This document shows, piece by piece, positions 39,114 to 48,496 of a stretch of 64,000 bases of DNA. How positions within the stretch are numbered: the stretch's first letter is position 1; every line of letters starts with the position of its first letter. A model generated the notes under the pieces. It made no database searches. It saw nothing but the letters and a program-made list of their open reading frames with translations, and was not told the origin of the DNA. Source of the stretch: Cytophagia bacterium (GTDB taxonomy: Bacteria; Bacteroidota; Bacteroidia; Cytophagales; Spirosomataceae); assembly GCA_004293645.1 (NCBI GenBank), contig REAB01000058.1, positions 1 to 64,000 of the forward strand, read 5' to 3'. The position numbers were made by a program, and so were the translations under genes.

Positions 39114-41528
39114 ATGAAACACTTTTTCTTCTGGGCAGTAGTACTACTGTGCGCCAGTCAGGGCATTGCCCAAAAACGCTACACCGTGAGCGGCTTCGTA
39201 CGCGAAACAGGCAGCCAAGAGCTGCTCATTGGCGTAAACGTTTATGTGCCAAACACCACCATCGGCACCAGCACCAACACCTACGGGTTTTATTCGATTA
39301 CGCTCCCCGCCACCGACTCCGTAACGTTGGCCTTTTCGTTTGTGGGTTACGGTACGGAATCTCAAAAACTGACGCTCAACAAAAACCAAGAATTCAACGT
39401 GAGCCTTGTGCCTGGGCGGGTGTTGGAAGAAGTGGTGGTGTCTGAACGCCGCACCAGCGACCGCGTGAGCGACAACGTGCAGATGAGCCAAATCGAAATT
39501 CCCATTTCACAAATTAAAAAAATACCCGCGTTTTTGGGCGAAAAAGACGTGATGCGCGTGCTGCAACTCATGCCTGGCGTGCAAAAAGGCTCCGAAGGCC
39601 AAACAGGAATTTACGTGCGCGGCGGCGGTCCCGACCAAAACCTCATTATCTTGGACGATGCCGTGGTTTATAACGCCAGCCACTTGTTCGGGTTTTTCTC
39701 GGTTTTCAACGGCGATGCCCTCAAAAGCGTCGAACTCACCAAGGGCGGTTTTCCAGCGCGGTTTGGCGGGCGGCTGTCGTCGGTGGTAGAACTCAACATG
39801 AAAGAAGGCAACAAAGAAAAACTGCACGGCGAAGGCGGCGGCGGCATCATTGCCTCACGGCTCACGCTCGAAGGCCCGCTCATCAAAAACAAGGCATCGT
39901 TTTTGGTGTCGGGGCGGCGCACTTACTTAGACCTCCTTGCGCGGCCAATCATTGCCGCCCAAAGCGACGGTGGCACGGGTGGCTACTATTTTTATGACCT
40001 CAACGCCAAAGTAAACTACGATTTTGGCCGCAAAGACAAGCTGTATTTGAGCGGCTATTTTGGCCAAGACCGATTCTTTTTTAGGGACAAAAGTGCCAAT
40101 TCGACCAACGAGGGCGGCCTCAATTGGGGAAATGCCACTGGCACGCTCCGCTGGAACCACCTTTTTAACGAAAAACTGTTTTCTAATGCGTCGTTGATTT
40201 TTAGTAATTACAAATTTCAGATTTACGCCAAAGATGCCTTCACGTCAAACAACCGCCAGAGCGAGTTTGAACTCCGCTACACTTCGGGCGTGCGCGACTT
40301 AGGTTTCAAATACGATTTCGACTTTTTTCCCAACCCCGAACATGCCCTGCGGTTTGGATTTTCGAGTACTTTTCACCGTTTTACGCCCAGTGCCATTGTG
40401 GTGCGCGACACCGACATCAACGAGTTTAAGCAAGAAATTGAGGCCATCAACAACGTAGAATCGGGACTGTACGTAGAAGACACCTGGAAACCCAACAAGT
40501 GGCTCAAAATGAACGCGGGCTTGCGCCTGAGCCACTTCACGGCCGAAAACACCACTTACCTCCGCCCCGAGCCGCGCTTGTCGGTGGCGGCTACGCTGCG
40601 CCCCGACCTGTCGGTCAAAGGCTCATATGCCATTATGAATCAGTACATTCACTTGCTTTCCAACACGGGCATTGGCCTGCCCACCGATTTGTGGGTGCCC
40701 AGTACGGCCAAAATCTCGCCGCAGCAGTCGAGCCAAGTGGCGTTGGGTATTGCCAAAGATTTTGACAAGCGTGGCTTGGCTTTGACGGTAGAAGGCTACT
40801 ACAAAACCATGAACAACATTGTGAATTACAAAGAAGGTGCCAGTTTTTTGCTGATTGAAGGTCCCGAAGGAGCCGACAAAATTCGTTGGGACGACAACGT
40901 AACCAGTGGCCGTGGTTGGAGCTACGGGGCTGAAGTATTGCTTCAAAAGAAAACGGGGCGGCTGTCGGGCTGGGTAGGCTACACGCTTTCTTGGACCCAG
41001 TGGCAGTTTCCAGAATTGAATTTTGGCCAAACGTTTTTTCCCCGCTACGACCGCCGCCACGATATTTCGGTGGTGGGTATTTATGAGTTGAGCAAGCGCA
41101 TTACGCTCTCTGGTACTTGGGTGTATGGCACAGGCAACGCCCTCACGCTGCCGCAGTCAAGCTACACGGGGTTGCAAAATGCTACTTTGCCCCAAATTAA
41201 TTTTAACCAACCCAACCCCGCGCTTTCTGCTTCCGCTTTTGGGTTTGGCCGCACCGTAAACGACTACGGCCCTAAAAATAGCTTTCGGGCGGAGCCGTAT
41301 CACCGTTTCGATTTGAGTTTGCAGTTTCACAAAAAGAAACGCCGCCACGAGCGCACTTGGGAGTTGAGCGTTTACAACCTCTACAACCGCCGCAACCCGT
41401 TTTTTTACAACTTCACCACGCGTGAAACCTTCGATGCCAATGGCAGACCCAACGGCAACGAAACCGTGCTGCGCCGCATTTCTATTTTCCCGATTGTGCC
41501 AACACTTAGCTACAATTTTAGTTTCTAA
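39114..41528 (+). CDS. TonB-dependent outer-membrane receptor, second locus
   Basis: This is a second CarboxypepD_reg/plug/barrel receptor. The signal peptide ends QGIAQ. The Ig-like domain has SGFVRETGSQELLIGVNVYV, the plug has IYVRGGGPDQNLIILDDAVV and VYNASHLFGFFSVFNGDALK, and the barrel ends in SYNFSF. Its similarity to the receptor at 4082 runs through the whole length, which marks them as paralogues. It lies in an apparent operon with the TPR protein (15 bases upstream) and DUF4249 (6 bases downstream). There is no sign of a SusD partner, so a non-glycan substrate is plausible. Confidence 0.92.
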   Translation: MKHFFFWAVVLLCASQGIAQKRYTVSGFVRETGSQELLIGVNVYVPNTTIGTSTNTYGFYSITLPATDSVTLAFSFVGYGTESQKLTLNKNQEFNVSLVPGRVLEEVVVSERRTSDRVSDNVQMSQIEIPISQIKKIPAFLGEKDVMRVLQLMPGVQKGSEGQTGIYVRGGGPDQNLIILDDAVVYNASHLFGFFSVFNGDALKSVELTKGGFPARFGGRLSSVVELNMKEGNKEKLHGEGGGGIIASRLTLEGPLIKNKASFLVSGRRTYLDLLARPIIAAQSDGGTGGYYFYDLNAKVNYDFGRKDKLYLSGYFGQDRFFFRDKSANSTNEGGLNWGNATGTLRWNHLFNEKLFSNASLIFSNYKFQIYAKDAFTSNNRQSEFELRYTSGVRDLGFKYDFDFFPNPEHALRFGFSSTFHRFTPSAIVVRDTDINEFKQEIEAINNVESGLYVEDTWKPNKWLKMNAGLRLSHFTAENTTYLRPEPRLSVAATLRPDLSVKGSYAIMNQYIHLLSNTGIGLPTDLWVPSTAKISPQQSSQVALGIAKDFDKRGLALTVEGYYKTMNNIVNYKEGASFLLIEGPEGADKIRWDDNVTSGRGWSYGAEVLLQKKTGRLSGWVGYTLSWTQWQFPELNFGQTFFPRYDRRHDISVVGIYELSKRITLSGTWVYGTGNALTLPQSSYTGLQNATLPQINFNQPNPALSASAFGFGRTVNDYGPKNSFRAEPYHRFDLSLQFHKKKRRHERTWELSVYNLYNRRNPFFYNFTTRETFDANGRPNGNETVLRRISIFPIVPTLSYNFSF

Positions 41529-41534
41529 AACGCC

Positions 41535-42464
41535 ATGAAAAAGCTACTTTTTATCTTCGCAATCACCGCTTCGGCCTTAGCTTCTTGCGAAACCCTGGTG
41601 AACGACGTGGACCAAAGCCGCCTGCCCCAAACCAGCCGTCAGTTGGTGATACACGGTTATTTTTCGCCCCAAGACACGCTGCTGCAAGTATCCGTTGGCA
41701 TCAGCAGTCCCGTTACGGGGGCAAATGTAGGCCGCAATTTTGGGGGAACTGTCTTCTCACTGCCAGGGGCGGAAGTTACGCTCTCCAATCAAGGGCGCAG
41801 CATTCAATTACTCTTCAATTCAAAAGTGAACCATTATGCCGTCAAAGCCAGCGAGATGCCCATTTTGGCTGGGCAAACTTACAATTTGAAAGTTACGCTC
41901 AATGGTCAAACGGTGGAGTCGTCTTGCATGATTCCGCGCGCCGTGGCCATCAGCGAAGTACGCCAAGACTCGGTGGTGGCGCAGGGCGACCCCAGAGCTG
42001 TGCTACCCAAAGACCGCACCTATCGGCTTTTTTGGCAAGATGCGGCGGGCGAGGCCAATTTTTACCGCGTGTCGGGCTATGCTTACCAAGTGCAGCGTTT
42101 TCAGACGGGCATGAATCAGTTTCAAGAACAACCCAATTTAACCAACATTCGTTTCAACGATGGGCGTAGCAACAGCAGTTTTATAACCGACGAGCGGCAA
42201 GATGGTACATTGATGGCCTCGGGTGTAGGCCGCTTGAACAGTTTTTGGTTTCAGAACAGCCCCAATGTTGTAGCAAACACCCGCCGTGCCGAACTAAGTT
42301 TGATAAGTTGCGAAAAAATCTATTATGACTACCACCGCCTCATAGAAAGTTTTGACGGCGACAATCCTTTTTCTGAGCCAACCCTCATACCGAGCAACAT
42401 CAAAGGCGGGTTGGGCTGCTTTGCGGGGTATAATCGCACCAATTTTATGGTTAAATTGCGCTAA
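41535..42464 (+). CDS. DUF4249 family lipoprotein, second locus
   Basis: The signal peptide ends in a lipobox (SALASC), giving a lipoprotein. The mature part carries the DUF4249 layout: QLVIHGYFSPQDTLLQVSVG, an Ig-like segment GAEVTLSNQGRSIQL, and LRLFWQDAAGEANFYRVSG-type strands near residue 170, with a C-terminal ICL- or ISCEKIYYDYHRLIES-like helix. It starts six bases after the receptor stop, so it is co-translated with it. Its distant paralogue is at 7166. Function as an outer-membrane partner of the receptor is inferred from context only. Confidence 0.83.
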   Translation: MKKLLFIFAITASALASCETLVNDVDQSRLPQTSRQLVIHGYFSPQDTLLQVSVGISSPVTGANVGRNFGGTVFSLPGAEVTLSNQGRSIQLLFNSKVNHYAVKASEMPILAGQTYNLKVTLNGQTVESSCMIPRAVAISEVRQDSVVAQGDPRAVLPKDRTYRLFWQDAAGEANFYRVSGYAYQVQRFQTGMNQFQEQPNLTNIRFNDGRSNSSFITDERQDGTLMASGVGRLNSFWFQNSPNVVANTRRAELSLISCEKIYYDYHRLIESFDGDNPFSEPTLIPSNIKGGLGCFAGYNRTNFMVKLR

Positions 42465-42605
42465 AACGCTATACGTATTTCTACGTGTTTTGATAGGTGA
42501 TATTACTGGATTTTTGAGGAAAATTTGTTTATAAAAATCTGATTATGAGTTAGTTGTAAGTATTTGCGTAAAACTACGTATTTTTTTAACGTGGCAAGGA
42601 GTATT

Positions 42606-43058
42606 ATGTTTGTTGTATCAATGCAAACGCAGAAACTTAATTCTTGTACCGTTATGAACTCACAACTTTTAGCCAATCCGTTTGCGCAAGCACCGCTACT
42701 TGCCCCACCTTCCGAAACGCTCCACCGCATTGTTATTTCGTACGGCGGTCGCCAAATTGTTATCCCAACCGACCAGCTTACGCACTTGGAAGCCGAGGGC
42801 AACTACACTTTTCTTTGCACCCGCGAGGGCAAGCGGTATTTGATGTCAAAAACCCTGAAAAGTTACGAGGCCTTGCTCGATGAACGTTGCTTTGTGCGGG
42901 TGCACAAATCAACCATTGTCAATATCAATTATTTGACAGAAATGGGTACAGACTCCGACCGCTTCATCAAGCTCCAATCGGGTAAGGTTATTGCTGTTTC
43001 GCGGCGTAAAGTCAAAGATTTGCAGCTGGTGCTTTCGCCGTTCATGCGTATAGTGTAA
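42606..43058 (+). CDS. LytTR-domain DNA-binding protein
   Basis: The C-terminal 95 residues form a LytTR DNA-binding domain: the conserved LTHLEAEGNYTFLCTREGKR, LMSKTLKSYEALL, FVRVHKSTIVNINYL and ISVSRRKVKDL-type end (here VIAVSRRKVKDLQ). No receiver or membrane domain precedes it, only about 45 variable residues, so it is a stand-alone regulator. The start is uncertain: ATGs at 42606, 42621 and 42654 all work. The first is chosen because AAGGAG lies four bases upstream, unusual in this phylum. It follows the receptor operon and may regulate it. Confidence 0.82.
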   Translation: MFVVSMQTQKLNSCTVMNSQLLANPFAQAPLLAPPSETLHRIVISYGGRQIVIPTDQLTHLEAEGNYTFLCTREGKRYLMSKTLKSYEALLDERCFVRVHKSTIVNINYLTEMGTDSDRFIKLQSGKVIAVSRRKVKDLQLVLSPFMRIV

Positions 43059-43132
43059 TTCAAAAATCAAGTCTTTGCTCCACGTTATGATAAAGTATCT
43101 CCCATTTTATTAGTGGGTTAATTGCACCATAC

Positions 43133-43160
43133 AGCCGCTACTTCGTTGAAAGTAGCGGCT
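43133..43160. terminator. Bidirectional intrinsic terminator
   Basis: AGCCGCTACTT / AAGTAGCGGCT (11 bp) is followed by TGTTTTTGTG on the plus strand. It separates the convergent LytTR and PorT-like genes. Confidence 0.8.
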
Positions 43161-43171
43161 TGTTTTTGTGC

Positions 43172-43852
43172 TTAGAATAAAATGTAACCCAGCGAAATCT
43201 GCCAAAGATTTACCCTGCTGTTGAACTGCGCGTTGTTTTGCAAATTTAACTGCGAAATATTGGACAAACCACCTTCGTAGCGGAGGTCAATGTTGAACGA
43301 ACCTAGGTCGAGCCCTACGCCCGCTTGGTAGCCAAAAGTGGCCTGTTCAATGGTTTTGTTGATATTTTGGGTAGTATAAACCTTCAATGCGTCGCCCAGC
43401 GCGTTGCCCTGCGCAATGTTGAGCGATGCCATCGGCCCCGCGTTGAGTCGCAACGGCCCCAGTTTAAGGCCAAGCAGCACCGGAATATCAATTTGGCTAA
43501 ACTGAACGTCCACATTGACGGGGGCCGTGGCACCTGCTTTCAAGATTTCGACGGTACCGCCTTTGGTCGAAAACAGCACTTCGGGTTGCACAAAAAACTT
43601 GCGCCCAATGCGGGCATACGCGCCCAACACGTAGCCCGTGCGTGCGGCAGAATTATTGTTAAAAAAATCTTTAACCGATGCCCCAGGCTTGGCTATTTGC
43701 AAGCCATCGGTACGCAGTTGCGAAAAATTAGCCCCGCCGCGTATGCCCACGTAAACGAGTTTTTTTTGTAATCGGCCAAATTGTGCGTGGGCTATTTGGA
43801 TGCCCAAAACTGCCACTAAAAAAGCCAGTGTTATTTTTTTGATTGTTGTCAT
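43172..43852 (-). CDS. PorT-family outer-membrane beta-barrel protein
   Basis: This 226-residue protein has a signal peptide (LAFLVAVLGIQIAHAQ) followed by short amphipathic strands. GIRGGANFSQLRTDG opens the barrel, FFVQPEVLFSTKGG lies in the middle, and the end DLRYEGGLSNISQLNLQN then LWQISLGYILF is typical of an eight-stranded outer-membrane barrel. This form is annotated as PorT-like (OMP_b-brl_2). Although named after PorT of type IX secretion, most such paralogues have unknown roles. The gene is monocistronic and convergent with the LytTR regulator. Confidence 0.85.
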   Translation of the reverse strand: MTTIKKITLAFLVAVLGIQIAHAQFGRLQKKLVYVGIRGGANFSQLRTDGLQIAKPGASVKDFFNNNSAARTGYVLGAYARIGRKFFVQPEVLFSTKGGTVEILKAGATAPVNVDVQFSQIDIPVLLGLKLGPLRLNAGPMASLNIAQGNALGDALKVYTTQNINKTIEQATFGYQAGVGLDLGSFNIDLRYEGGLSNISQLNLQNNAQFNSRVNLWQISLGYILF

Positions 43853-44039
43853 GTGTAGAGTGAGTGATAAAAAAAACGTAGAACTGACCCATTAACGCGG
43901 AAACAAACCCCCAGATTGCTTACTTCTTTGTTAATAAGGTGTTAATGCGGCGCGTTTGGCCAGTCTTACCCAAAAAATGCACCTCTTAAACCGCTGCCGC
44001 CATTCGTCAAAAAAACAACTTTGGGTATGGTTATGTTCA

Positions 44040-44047
44040 TACCTTTG
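44040..44047 (+). promoter_or_regulatory. Possible -7 element TACCTTTG
   Basis: It matches TAnnTTTG exactly and lies 25 bases before the ATG at 44073. A TTTG upstream (44020-44023) is only 16 bases away, shorter than the usual spacing, so the -33 box is uncertain. Confidence 0.35.
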
Positions 44048-44072
44048 GCAAAAACTAAAAAATTTGCAACCC

Positions 44073-44513
44073 ATGGAATCACAAAATCAACCCCGCGGCT
44101 TTTGGTCGCAGCTCACGCCTGTTTCTAAGTTTCTTATCTTTTTGCTGGTTTTGGGTGTTTTGGGCGCATCGGCCTACTACATTTTTAGGGGCAAAGATAC
44201 CCAGCCCACCGCCGAGTCGAGCGCAGTAGCCACTGATTCGGTGTCATCGTCGGCAACCGATGACGTAGCCGAACCCAGTACCAACGCAAGCACGCCCGTT
44301 GAAAACACGGCCAAAGATGAAAACATAGCCACCGACACCAAATCCACCGAGCCAGCGGTAGTTGCTCCTAAAAAAATGGAAGCCAAAAAAGCGGCAGCAT
44401 TACCCCAATCAAAAAAGCCAGCCGTCATTGTCAAAAAGCGCACCAGCGAACCCAAAGACAACAAACCTAAAAAGAAAAGCAAAAACAACGAAGACGTAGA
44501 AGTGGATATTTAG
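44073..44513 (+). CDS. Single-pass membrane protein of unknown function
   Basis: From the ATG at 44073 the product has 146 residues. A short cytoplasmic start (ESQNQPRGFWSQLTPVSK) is followed by one membrane helix (FLIFLLVLGVLGASAYYIF). A low-complexity Ser/Thr/Ala tail then ends in a lysine-rich, acidic-tipped terminus (KKKSKNNEDVEVDI). No domain is recognised, and the tail is probably disordered and periplasmic. The frame is open from 43956, but a -7-like element at 44040 makes the shorter start more likely. Downstream lies a simple GGTGAATGG-type repeat. Confidence 0.65.
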   Translation: MESQNQPRGFWSQLTPVSKFLIFLLVLGVLGASAYYIFRGKDTQPTAESSAVATDSVSSSATDDVAEPSTNASTPVENTAKDENIATDTKSTEPAVVAPKKMEAKKAAALPQSKKPAVIVKKRTSEPKDNKPKKKSKNNEDVEVDI

Positions 44514-44561
44514 AAAAAGGTGAATGGAGAAAGGTGAATGGTGATGGGTGATGGTACATTT

Positions 44562-45617
44562 TTAAACCAGCGGTTCTTGCTGGCTTAGGCAATGAAAACT
44601 GCCCAGCCCCCACACCACTTCGGTCGAGTCAATGCCCACCGTTTTGCGGTCGGGAAAGCACGCCGCGATGATGTCTAAGGCGCGTTGGTCGTTGGCACAG
44701 CGAAAAGTTGGCACAATAACGGCGGCGTTGCTGATGTAAAAATTGGCGTACGACGCGGGCAGCCGCAGCCCATCGCTCACCACGGGTGCGGGCATGGGTA
44801 GCTCCACAATGTTAAGTTGCTTGCCGTTAAGCAGCCGCATTTGTTTGATTTCCTGCAAGTTATGTTGCAAAATGGGGTAGTTCTCGTCGGCTTTATTTTC
44901 TTCTACAATGGCCAGCACGGTATCGGCGTTTACGAAGCGCACCGTGTCGTCAATGTGGCCATCGGTGTCGTCGCCCACTATGCCGTCTTCAATCCAGAGC
45001 ACCTGCTCCACGCCGTAATAATGGCACAAATATTGTTCAATTTGCGCTTGGCTCAGGTGCGGATTGCGGTTTTGGTTCAACAAACACGCCCTGCTCGTCA
45101 GCACTGTACCCGCCCCGTTAAACTCCACCGAGCCACCTTCCATGACAATGCCTGGCGTAACGTGCTCTAAGCCCAAATAGTTGGCAATGGCCACTGGAAT
45201 GAGGTCGTCGCGGTCGTAGGGCGGATATTTATTGCCCCAAGCATTGTAGCCCCAGTTCACGACGAGCCGCTCTTTGGTGGTAGTATTAATCAAAATTCCT
45301 GGCCCGTGGTCGCGGCACCAAGAGTCGTTGGTGGCGTGGAGGGGCAGTTCAATTTGGGCCATGTCCACCCCCGCCATCAGCAAGCGCATTTCGATGGTTT
45401 GGCGTACTATTTCATTGTGGGCGTTGATGCACACCTTTTCGCCCTCGCTGATGGTTTTGATAAATTCAAGGTAAGCGGGCAGCATCAATTCTTGGCGTTG
45501 GCGGCTCCAAGAGGCTTCGGTATGCGGAAAACTCAGCCAAGTGGCGCGGTGCGGGTGCCATTCGGGTGGGAAAACAAAGCCGCGTTGTTGGGGCGTTTGA
45601 GAAAAATCGGAAGTCAT
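44562..45617 (-). CDS. aguA: Agmatine deiminase / peptidylarginine deiminase family
   Basis: This guanidino-group hydrolase probably converts agmatine to N-carbamoylputrescine in polyamine synthesis. The N-terminal WHPHRATWLSFPHTEASW, NDSWCRDHGPGILIN and the central DDTDGHIDDTVRFVN are family hallmarks, including catalytic Asp and His. The C-terminal LGSFHCLSQQEP contains the nucleophilic Cys in the same place as in GGGNIHC of agmatine deiminase. Gly changes around it are mild. The length of 351 residues is standard. No N-carbamoylputrescine amidase is adjacent in the window, where many genomes keep the pair together. Confidence 0.9.
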   Translation of the reverse strand: MTSDFSQTPQQRGFVFPPEWHPHRATWLSFPHTEASWSRQRQELMLPAYLEFIKTISEGEKVCINAHNEIVRQTIEMRLLMAGVDMAQIELPLHATNDSWCRDHGPGILINTTTKERLVVNWGYNAWGNKYPPYDRDDLIPVAIANYLGLEHVTPGIVMEGGSVEFNGAGTVLTSRACLLNQNRNPHLSQAQIEQYLCHYYGVEQVLWIEDGIVGDDTDGHIDDTVRFVNADTVLAIVEENKADENYPILQHNLQEIKQMRLLNGKQLNIVELPMPAPVVSDGLRLPASYANFYISNAAVIVPTFRCANDQRALDIIAACFPDRKTVGIDSTEVVWGLGSFHCLSQQEPLV

Positions 45618-45649
45618 GTAAGTTGGCAGTAATTAGAGCGGCTAAATTA

Positions 45650-45657
45650 CAAAAGTA
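45650..45657 (-). promoter_or_regulatory. -7 element TACTTTTG upstream of the deiminase gene
   Basis: It matches TAnnTTTG on the minus strand, 33 bases before the start codon. A TTGG about 21 bases further upstream could serve as a weak -33 box. Confidence 0.4.
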
Positions 45658-45838
45658 ATTACACAAAGCCTGTTTTTACCAATAACCTCCATTAAAACCT
45701 TTCAAACTAACTAAGAACACCGCCAAAGTTGCTCGGCTTTCGACAGTTTCTTAGAGCTTAAAGCAAGATTTAACGATAAGTTGATTTGAGTATCGCGCTA
45801 TTTTTTGCACAAATCCACTACATTTGATGCGCAAAACA

Positions 45839-46155
45839 CCTCAACCTTGATGTGGTTTCGCTGTTGAGTTTTGACAGCGGTATGGTCATTCATACGGTTT
45901 CTGAAAATCAAAAAGGGGACCAAGCAAACGGTTTTGTAATCAACCACGGTCTGAATGACAAAGAGCGTGAATTATATGAGCGTAAAGTTCAATTGATGCA
46001 ACAAGAAATAGAGTTTTTGAGAAGTTTGGTAAAACACCATCAAACCAGAATAGCCCAACGCAAATGCTTGGCCTGGGCGTTGGGGGCTTCCCATTTACTT
46101 AGCAACAACTTTCTTGACGCGCTTTTCCAAGTGTTTTACTACGGGTTCGTAAATA
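45839..46155 (+). repeat. Direct repeat A (about 317 bp) flanking the peptide-export cluster
   Basis: This is near-identical to 51465-51793 in the same orientation, apart from about 40 divergent bases in its last third. It carries the 3' half of the XRE regulator gene and the 3' end of the DUF4296 gene. Similarity stops abruptly at CCTCAACC on the left and at GTAAATA on the right. Confidence 0.9.
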
Positions 46156-46193
46156 TGCTCAAAATACGCGTGGGCTATGCGTTTGAGTTATAA
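45852..46193 (+). pseudogene. Truncated duplicate of the XRE regulator
   Basis: The first 58 or so residues (VSLLSFDSGMVIHTVSENQK and onward) repeat the C-terminal half of the regulator at 51304 with few changes. The helix-turn-helix part is missing, and the frame runs on past the original stop into unrelated codons. There is no proper start codon (GTG only). It cannot bind DNA as the parent would, although a partial dimerisation segment could persist. Confidence 0.8.
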
Positions 46194-46213
46194 ACCCAAA
46201 CCATTTTCGCTCG

Positions 46214-48427
46214 TTAATGGTTCAGCACGCCATTTGGCTCAAATTGTTGTTGCCAAAAACGCTGATAGGTACCGTTGTGGCGTAGCAGTTCGTGGTGCGT
46301 ACCTTCCTCAACGAGTTTGCCTTCGTGCAGTACCAAAATGCGGTCGGCATTTTTGACCGTAGCCAAACGGTGGGCAATCAAAATAACAGTAACACCTTCA
46401 CTACGAAGCAATTGAATGGTTTTCTGCACGTATTGCTCCGAAATAGAATCAAGAGCGGAGGTGGCTTCGTCCAAAATCAATACTTGCGGCTGGCGGTACA
46501 ACGCCCGCGCAATGGCCAAACGCTGCCGCTGCCCGCCCGACAAATTGGCCCCGCGTTCGCCCAGCATGGTTTGAAATCCGTTGGGTAGTTTTTCGATAAA
46601 TTCCGTGATGCCCAACAAATTGCAATAGGCCACCACCTTTTTCATGTCGGGTTCAAACTCGCCTACCGCAATATTTTCGATGACTGTACCCGCGAACAAA
46701 TCAATTTGCTGCGGCACTACGCTCACCACTTGGCGCAGGCTGACTTTGTCCAAATGCTTGATGTCGTAGTCGCCAATGTAGATATTGCCCTCTTTGAGCG
46801 GGTACAAATTTTGCAACAACGACAACAGCGTGGACTTGCCGCTGCCACTCTCGCCCACTACGGCTGTTATTGTACCTTTGGCAATGGTCAAGCTCAGTTT
46901 GTCAAAAACTGTTACCCGCGAGCCATACCGAAACGACACCTCCTTGAACCGAATGTCCCCCACCATATCGTGGTTTAATGCTACTTTATTTTCGGTGGCC
47001 TCGCGTTCCAAATCCATAATTTCAAACAAGCGGTCGGCGGCAATGAGTGCATCTTGCAACGTCTTGTTCATGCCAATTAGCCCCGCCGCAGGCCCAGTAA
47101 AATAACCAATGAGCGAATAAAAAGAGAGTAACTCGCCTGGCGTAAGTTGGTTGTCAAGCACAAAACCCGAACCTACCCACAACAAAATGATGGTAAAAAC
47201 ACTCGTAATGAGCCAAGAAGCATTGCCAATATAGAGGCCGCGCGTACCCGTATAAAAAATGGTGCGGAGCAAGGCCACAAAGCGGTTTTCGGTTTTGAGG
47301 TTGGCATATTCTTCAATGCCAAAACGCTTGATGGTGGCCACATTGTTGAGCGATTCGACCAACTGCGCCTCCAAATCGGCGCTATTTTCCATGAGTTTGC
47401 GCTGATTTTTGCGATTGAACCGATTGGCCACAAAGTAAGTAATGGCATAGAGCGGAATAATAGCCAGCATAATCAACGCCAGCTTCCAATCGTAAGTGAA
47501 CATCAAGCCAAACGAAAACAAGACAATAAATACGTCCACCACCAAGTTGAGAGCCACGTCGTTGATAAACACCCGAATCTTGACGGCATCGTTTACGCGC
47601 GAGATTATTTCGCCTACGCGCATCGTATCGAAGAACGTTTGCGGCAGTTTGAGCAAATGTTTGTAGTAGCCCAAGATGAGTTGCGCGTCTATTTGCTGCC
47701 CCGTTTTGAGCGCAAAAAGCGTTTTGGTAGAACCAATAAACAGTTGCAAGAAAATAATTGCAATCATGCCCAAACTCATCAAATTGAGCAAGTTACGATT
47801 GCCTTCTACCAGTACATTATCAATTATTTTTTGGACATAAATAGACGTGGCCAACCCTAAAATGGTGTAAACAATAGCTCCAAAAAGCGCCTCCAACATC
47901 ACCGAGCGGTGCGGGCGCACCAACTGCCAAAACCGCGCTGTTACCGATATTTTTTCGTTGGCTTGTTGGAAATCTTCGTTGGGTAGCAACAGCACCAGCA
48001 CGCCCGTCCAGATTTTCAGAAACTCCTCGTAGGTTTTCTTACTAAATTTCCCGTCGGCGGGGTCCATAACGGTAATGTGCTTGTCGGTAACGTCATAGAT
48101 AACCACGTAATGTAGCAGCCCAACCCCCAGAGGGGGAGTGTCATTGCTCCCCCTCTGGGGGTTGGGGGGCTGTAAGCTCACATGCGCAATAGCGGGTTTC
48201 GGGATTTTGGCGAGACTTTCGGGCGTACCTTTTACGCCTTTGGCCTGAAAACCAAGTTTATTGGCGGCTTCAATCATTCCCAATACGTTGGTGCCGCGTT
48301 TGTCGGTACTGGCATACTGCCTGATGCGCGCAATGGGCATTCTGAGCTTATAATGCGCCGCCACCGATGCCAAACACGCCGCCCCGCAGTCGGTAATGTC
48401 GTGTTGTTTTACTTGGGTTGATTTCAT
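46214..48427 (-). CDS. C39-peptidase-containing ABC transporter (bacteriocin exporter type)
   Basis: This inner-membrane exporter cleaves double-glycine leaders and pumps the mature peptide out. The N-terminal C39 peptidase has VKQHDITDCGAACLASVAAH (catalytic Cys in DCGAAC) and LLHYVVIYDVTDKHITVMDP with the catalytic His and Asp. The transmembrane domain covers about 160-440, with six helices. The nucleotide-binding domain has VVGESGSGKSTLL, the signature LSGGQRQRLAIARAL, VLILDEATSALD and the switch His in IAHRLATV. The start at 48427 (MKSTQVKQHD) fits homologues. A palindrome-encoded 19-residue segment lies in the peptidase between its Cys and His. It is last in the peptide operon. Confidence 0.93.
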   Translation of the reverse strand: MKSTQVKQHDITDCGAACLASVAAHYKLRMPIARIRQYASTDKRGTNVLGMIEAANKLGFQAKGVKGTPESLAKIPKPAIAHVSLQPPNPQRGSNDTPPLGVGLLHYVVIYDVTDKHITVMDPADGKFSKKTYEEFLKIWTGVLVLLLPNEDFQQANEKISVTARFWQLVRPHRSVMLEALFGAIVYTILGLATSIYVQKIIDNVLVEGNRNLLNLMSLGMIAIIFLQLFIGSTKTLFALKTGQQIDAQLILGYYKHLLKLPQTFFDTMRVGEIISRVNDAVKIRVFINDVALNLVVDVFIVLFSFGLMFTYDWKLALIMLAIIPLYAITYFVANRFNRKNQRKLMENSADLEAQLVESLNNVATIKRFGIEEYANLKTENRFVALLRTIFYTGTRGLYIGNASWLITSVFTIILLWVGSGFVLDNQLTPGELLSFYSLIGYFTGPAAGLIGMNKTLQDALIAADRLFEIMDLEREATENKVALNHDMVGDIRFKEVSFRYGSRVTVFDKLSLTIAKGTITAVVGESGSGKSTLLSLLQNLYPLKEGNIYIGDYDIKHLDKVSLRQVVSVVPQQIDLFAGTVIENIAVGEFEPDMKKVVAYCNLLGITEFIEKLPNGFQTMLGERGANLSGGQRQRLAIARALYRQPQVLILDEATSALDSISEQYVQKTIQLLRSEGVTVILIAHRLATVKNADRILVLHEGKLVEEGTHHELLRHNGTYQRFWQQQFEPNGVLNH
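48116..48172. repeat. 57-bp palindrome inserted in frame in the exporter gene
   Basis: Arms 48116-48138 and 48147-48172 match except for a run of three extra C/G; the loop is TGTCATTG. It encodes QPPNPQRGSNDTPPLGVGL, placed just before the conserved LHYVV strand of the C39 peptidase. It shares length and sequence style (A/T triplets between C5/G5 runs) with the clpB element. Confidence 0.85.
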
Positions 48428-48496
48428 AAATTGCTGTGATAACACATTTCTCTTTTATCACGTTGACATTTTTTGTCACGTTTACATTTTTTGTCA

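Noticed and set aside
43959-44072. Longer start of the single-pass membrane protein at 43956
   Set aside because: The extra 39 residues are not signal-like, and a -7-like promoter element falls inside them.
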